From Sipunculus nudus (Eukaryota; Annelida; Sipuncula; Golfingiida; Sipunculidae): 64,000 nucleotides of DNA. Below the pieces are notes generated by a model. That model was not told the DNA's origin. It ran no database searches and saw only the letters and a program-made list of their open reading frames with translations. The position numbers and the translations under genes were made by a program. Of the stretch, positions 58,891-64,000 are shown in pieces (position 1 is the stretch's first letter; each line of letters begins with the position of its first letter). The stretch lies in assembly GCA_026874595.1 (NCBI GenBank), contig CM049313.1:11965508-12029507 (forward strand), given 5' to 3'.

Positions 58891-60817
58891 TTAAAATTCA
58901 CCTAAATTATTACATTATTTATAATACTTTAAGATGAATCCAGCAAAATATCCTTTTTTACACCTCCTTGACAAATATGATACAAATTTAGTAACAAATT
59001 GTGAACTGCCAACCATCTGACAAGCACAAGATTTGCATAATTTGGCAAAGCTCTGCCAAACATGAAACGTGTAGTCTGTGCCAGTAACAATGTTGGCATG
59101 TTTTCCGGGATACTTTTTATACAAAGGAGACTGTATGAAAAGTTCCAGGCGAAAGGTTGCAAGAGCCTTTCCTCCGACTACCAAATAAATAATAATGTCT
59201 TACCAGGCACGTATTTTTGTATGAGACAAATAATCCAAAATATGACAAGACAGTTCAAAATGACTGCGATATATTTACCAATGGAGACAGGCTATTCTAG
59301 TTGATGTCGTCATCAATGCGACACCATACGCCATCGACCTTTGATGTCATTATTGCAACCATGGGCATGTAAGATCTTCTGTGTATGAGCGTTTTTTTTC
59401 GGGGGGGGGGGGGGGGTCATTATAATAATTAGATTAAAAGGACGGATCATATGGGCTGTGGTGGATAGGTCAATTATAGGATAACTTCCGGCAAATTAGG
59501 AAGAAAATAAACGTCATGATACACTTTTCAGTAGATTATCACAGAGAGTATTGGATTATTTAAAATACATAGAATATTATAGTTTTAGTTCAGATAAAAA
59601 AAATACCGTATCACATTGTTTTCACCATGGCCGCACTGTTGAAAAATATATAAAAAGAACCTAATACTGCCATCTGCCGGGTAACAGTGAAACCACTATG
59701 GGTATGATGAAAGATATAAATATTTACATTTTATATTATATTTAATGTACTATATAATATAACTTCTGCATGTGTGCAATAATTAAGGTAATAACATGAT
59801 AGACGATCATGTAGTTTTCTGACAAGCACCGTTTAGTTCATTTAGTCCCTTGACTGATATGTATCAATATCAATATATACAACGCCTTTCCATATCGAAT
59901 TGGTAACGCATCTTGCCGTTCGTGCTGCCGTGTGGTGACTGGTTTATTAATTCTACCACTAGCAAGGTACAGTGCCTTTGCCTTGATTTTGCTGGAAACT
60001 CTCAAATTTGTATATGGGGTTCGATTTATTTTTTGTCAAATCAAGAAGTTTAAGTCTTCAACATTGTGAAACAGGCGCGTTTTTGCTCATCCCGCACAGG
60101 GCCTGAGCAATTCGCCGGTATAAGAGACCGCCTCTGTTCTGGCAAACACAGGTTACGTATGATCCAACTATGGATGTATTAAACCTTCCAACACATTTCC
60201 ACGAGCGCACCCTTTATAGGGATACTGAAGGAAAATTCACTTTAAATATAATCCGAATTGTAGCCTTCTTGAGTACTCTGAGGTCATAATATCTGAAGAA
60301 TCGTTGATTTAAGCTGTTTACCGTATCTTGTTTATTTATCTGAGAATACTAAATAATATTTCAAAAGCAAAGCTTTTGAATAATGCTAGAAATCTGTCAC
60401 AGTATTTCCAAATGCTACGTCAGACAAATAGTTATATCGATCCAGATGAAAAATGAAAGCCTACTGCGGATTTGAATTAAATAATATACAGGCTTCATTA
60501 AATTCTGTAGACAAAATGCAGAAACATGCTTCTGGTATTAACCTTTTATCTCCATGTGTCATCTTACACATCGCCCCGTTCGTGATTCGACATTAACAAG
60601 CACAGAAAACCAGATCAAAACCTCCGATAAAGCAGCGGTCAACGACATTGGCGGATTTACAGTATTTGCAATTTTGATAATTGATACTTCTACCCCGGCT
60701 TATGACCATGCTTACTTAATACTACAATACTTCAATACCTGAATACTAAGATAAGCCACAGAGTGACGGAAGACGCCGAGAAAGGTATATTTCCTGCTAA
60801 TTCAGTGTTAATCACAT
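58891..60817. other. No gene recognised
   Basis: Overlapping minus-strand frames at 58915-59184 and a plus frame at 59062-59304 are open but unrecognised. A G run occupies about 59400-59416. A cccgcacagggcctgag string at 60092-60108 resembles the right end of the hAT element ending at 63064 and may be an isolated relic. Confidence 0.45.
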
Positions 60818-61310
60818 GCCAGAAACAGTATTCATGGTCGAGTTATTAAATCAATTTACATAAACCACTTAGTCAATAATGTTTGTACAGCGTTTAGCTC
60901 TAATGAAGATAGCTTGTCACAAGTTGTTCGTTGAACAACCAAGTCAAAATAGCTAACACTCCATGTTATAAGAATTTCATTAACATTAAAGATTTCATGA
61001 TGTAAAGTTGCATCGTAACGTTTTTGTGTTTGATTACAACAAAACAACACAACACTAGTTTCAATGAGTTCCTTGTAGTACACGTTAGAGCCCTGCGCGG
61101 GCACAAAGCCGCCCCGCGCGCTCCCGCCCGGGCTGATTTTTTAATGGACTTTGTTGGGGGGGGGGGGGCAAAAAAATTACCTGTGGTGCGAGCTGAAAAC
61201 TGGGATATGCGGGGCGGGGCGTGTTACATGATATTATTGTGCGGGTTTCTGCGGGCAGAAAACATGGTTATAGCGATGAGATGATTACTTTAACTTAAAT
61301 GTTAAGCATT
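60818..61310. repeat. Tandem duplication copy 1 (flank plus hAT left end)
   Basis: 493 bp nearly identical to 61311-61829. It includes non-element flank, the 8-bp word gtacacgt (61078-61085) and the first ~225 bp of the hAT element (from tagagccctgcgcgggc at 61086). It lacks a right end, so it is a duplicated fragment and not a second insertion. Confidence 0.9.
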
Positions 61311-61829
61311 GCCAGAAACAGTATTCATGGTCGAGTTATTAAATCAATTTACACAAACCACTTAGTCAATGATGTTTGTAAAGCGTTTAGCTCTAATGAA
61401 GATAGCTTGTCACAAGTTGTTCGTTGAACAACCAAGTCAGAATAGCTAACACTCTGTGTTATAAGAATTTCATTAACATTAAAGATTTCATGATGTAAAG
61501 TTGCATCGTAATGTTTTTGTGTTTTATTACAGCAAAACAACACCACTAGTTTCAATGAGTTTCCATCAGCGTTGAAGTATACGTTCCTTGTTGTACACGT
61601 TAGAGCCCTGCGCGGGCACAAAGCCGCCCCGCGGGCTCCCGTCCGGGCTGACTTTTCCATGGACTTAATGGGTGGGGGGGGGGGGGGCAAAAAATTTACC
61701 TGTGGTGCGGGCTAAAAACTGGGATATGCGGGGCGGGGCGGGTTACATGATATTATAGAGCGGGTTTCTGCGGGCGGAAAACATGTTTATAGCGATGATA
61801 TGATTACATTAACTTAAATGTTAAGCATT
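61311..61829. repeat. Tandem duplication copy 2 (joined to the complete element)
   Basis: Same as copy 1 apart from substitutions, G-run length and about 23 extra bases near 61558-61583 (tccatcagcgttgaag). Its element part continues into the full element at 61601-63064. The junction with copy 1 falls at aagcatt/gccagaaac. Confidence 0.9.
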
Positions 61830-63064
61830 GAAGGTTTGTTTACGTTCCTTACATTTTATGAACGACTATATTGCACTTGTAAAATACAAATTTCCCGAGT
61901 TTTAAGATTCAGCTTTGCAGGGACCACTAGTTATAATATTGTACAAATGTACCTAGGTATAGTGTTGTTTATTTAGACTATTCAGCACTGTAGGCCTAAA
62001 GTGTTGGCCAGTCTCAGATATTACATACCAAATGGCTGAGGTTGGAGCACCAGATTTATTATCTGTGATCTTAGTCACTGCATGGGCTGCATCTGGCTTT
62101 GTCACCAGCTGGATATAGTTTTACGTAACTCCCAAAGACAGAGGTGTGCTGCACCCAACACTAGCTAGTTTAGAGGACTGCATTGGAAAAGCAGAATGAG
62201 ATAATGAGTATGGTGGTCATTTGATATATGTTCCTGTGTACACAACCATGACCTTGAGCTGACTCTCTCTCTCTGCAATTCCACAGCCTTCCCCTTTCAG
62301 CTAATTAGCTGATCATCACTGAACTGGATAAACCTCTTTGTCAAATAAATAAAAGGTGTCAACTCTGGTGAGCAAGCACTGTTCTCCAGTAAGTGTCATT
62401 AGTGACGAGTAGTTTAGCTCTAGGCATACAAATTTAATAGAAATTGATTGCTTTATGCTTGAGTTTTGTTTATCTTTCCGTATAGCAGCATATGCTAGAA
62501 AAATATATTAAAACTTTAATTATGTTGTTAGCTAAATACCTAAATATGTTGAATTATTAATTACTTAAAACATTTTAAAGATACACATAGGCAATATTTG
62601 ATTAGTATGTCCCAGTTACTGACAGTTCCACTTAAAATTTAGATGGCAGTAAATAATTATAGTTTGGTAAGTGATTATTCTTTAAAATAAAAAAAATGGT
62701 ACTTCTGCTACTTAACAGTGAAAAATGGAAAAGTCATACCATCACCAAATCATGGTAACGCTATATAATCACGAAAGATGGTCATTCATTATAAGTATAT
62801 GAAAATAAATCATATTTTTTTAGTTGGCTACCTTTTTGATTGTCCTTTTTGTTTATCTGCGGGTTGAATGCGGGCTGACGTTTGGAAAAATGCGGGGCGG
62901 TGCGGGCTGAAAGCCAAATGTGCGGGGAGAGTGCAGGTCGGTTTATTCTTAATTAGTGCGGTGCGGGGCGGGTTTTCACAACTGCGGGGCGGGGCGGTTG
63001 CGGGCTGAAGGTTTCTTTTGCGGTTCGGGGGCGGACTATGGATTCCGTCCCGCACAGGGCTCTA
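61601..63064. mobile_element. hAT-type non-autonomous element, 1464 bp
   Basis: Left end tagagccctgcgcggg; the right end on the other strand is tagagccctgtgcggg (15 of 16). A perfect 8-bp target duplication gtacacgt flanks it (61593-61600 and 63065-63072). Both subterminal regions are very GC-rich, with repeated gcggggcggg and gcgggctg words (61606-61790 and 62858-63057), in sharp contrast to the AT-rich interior. No transposase was found in the interior on either strand. A minus-strand frame at 61349-61690 and frames near 62828-63189 are artefacts of the G/C-rich repeats. Confidence 0.9.
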
Positions 63065-63072
63065 GTACACGT

Positions 63073-64000
63073 ATTTATTCTACGTGCTATTTCCCTCTTC
63101 AGTTGGATGGCCAGAAATATTATCCCGATAAACAAAAATATGAATAGACAATGTGAATGAATATGTTGGAAAGAAATATGTGATCTCATTTTATAATTAG
63201 TTTAATTATATTAATTTGTATCTTTTAAGTTTAATTTACAGTTACTTCAATTCATTATTATAAGGGTACTACTTTGACTTGTGAAATTTGATTAGAGATT
63301 TTTTTTTTGATTTGGTTAATCCCAATATTAATCATACTTGACATTTTATCGCCGTCATTATCATCCTTTCCCGACGGGCACCCTTTTGGCTTTTTAGCAA
63401 TACGACATCACACCCAAGTGTTGTACATCAAGATAGCTATTTACTTTACTCATTATTCCAGATGTGCAGAAATCTCTAAGTTCTTGAAGGAGAAATGTAG
63501 AAATTTGTGTGCGATAATTTTATTCAAGAGTGTTTTATATCAGACCCTGTGCTGTGCCGGTGAATATACAGTGTGATTTATCAGTATTCGTTATGGTCTA
63601 TCAAGTCAGTTAGAATTGTTATCTTGTGCCCAATCGATCATTGGTGTCTAGATAGTAGTTTCTCATATTACCCTTGCACCTTTACTTGATCAGCCCAGTT
63701 GTCAGGGTCGATAACAATCGATGTTTTTCGATCGGACGTTGCGTTTTACTGTACACACACTTTCTCCTTGTGGCATAAGATTTCTGTTTGTGCCCAGTAA
63801 GAGACGTGGGCCGGCCAAAATCATAGGCATTAGTAAGTGTATATAATTATATTATACAAAAGATTAGCTCCAAAAATTAGTCTTAACCAGGCTTTAATAT
63901 TATGATCCTTCATGCTGTTGAGATGCACAAAGCTAACAAGCTGAATAATGAGTCTGTACATATGAAGTCATACACAATGTTATCCTCAGGAAAGAAAATG
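63073..64000. other. No gene recognised
   Basis: AT-rich flank of the hAT element. An 89-codon plus-strand frame (63307-63576) has no family signature. Confidence 0.5.

Noticed and set aside
61349-61690. 113-codon minus-strand frame at the hAT left end
   Set aside because: It spans flank and GC-rich terminal repeat and is duplicated in part with the tandem copy. No protein signature.

Overview
The window is AT-rich eukaryotic DNA and almost certainly comes from a marine bivalve mollusc or a close relative. The best evidence is two long elements of the bivalve 'pearl'/HINE (Helentron-derived) type. Each has a palindromic 5' end, a core of tandem ~180-bp satellite units, and a 3' hairpin followed by CTAGT. 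There are also several dispersed bivalve-style repeats carrying tgaccttgacctttgacc motifs or runs of gtccgtccgtcc. I found no bacterial operons, ribosome binding sites, CRISPR arrays, rRNA genes or intact tRNA genes.

Layout. 1-9.7 kb: a composite 50/41-bp minisatellite (0.96-2.47 kb), short tandem repeats, and a broken LINE endonuclease (8.8-9.65 kb, minus). 12-17.2 kb: two ~1.08-kb copies of a GC-rich, protein-like block (minus strand), then a 1.25-kb pogo/Tigger deletion derivative. 18.4-22 kb: a decayed MULE (ZSWIM-like) transposase gene with a C48/Ulp1-like protease-like segment, split by a 2,462-bp hAT-type element with perfect 12-bp inverted ends and a perfect 8-bp target duplication. 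22-26.5 kb: a 145-bp tandem repeat, a polypurine tract, a Helitron-type 3' end and a tRNA-derived SINE. 28.9-41.9 kb: pearl/HINE elements (two nested inside other repeats), a 57-bp tandem array, a 230-bp TA/CA microsatellite and a transposon-protein remnant (39.9-40.5 kb). 42.8-45.2 kb: a TIR-bounded element carrying a broken gene for a NADAR domain fused to an SGNH-hydrolase-like domain. 45-60 kb: mostly unclassified DNA, with one candidate small membrane-protein gene (54.82-55.33 kb). 60.8-63.1 kb: a second hAT-type element with an 8-bp target duplication whose left end and flank were later tandemly duplicated.

Interpretation. I see no confident intact host gene. The window reads as a transposon graveyard with clear relative timing: HINE into pearl, HINE into another repeat, hAT into MULE, and flank duplication after hAT insertion. 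The item most worth pursuing is the NADAR-SGNH fusion inside an inverted-repeat element, followed by the protein-like duplicated block at 12.7-15.8 kb. All similarity statements rest on motifs read by eye; no database search was run.
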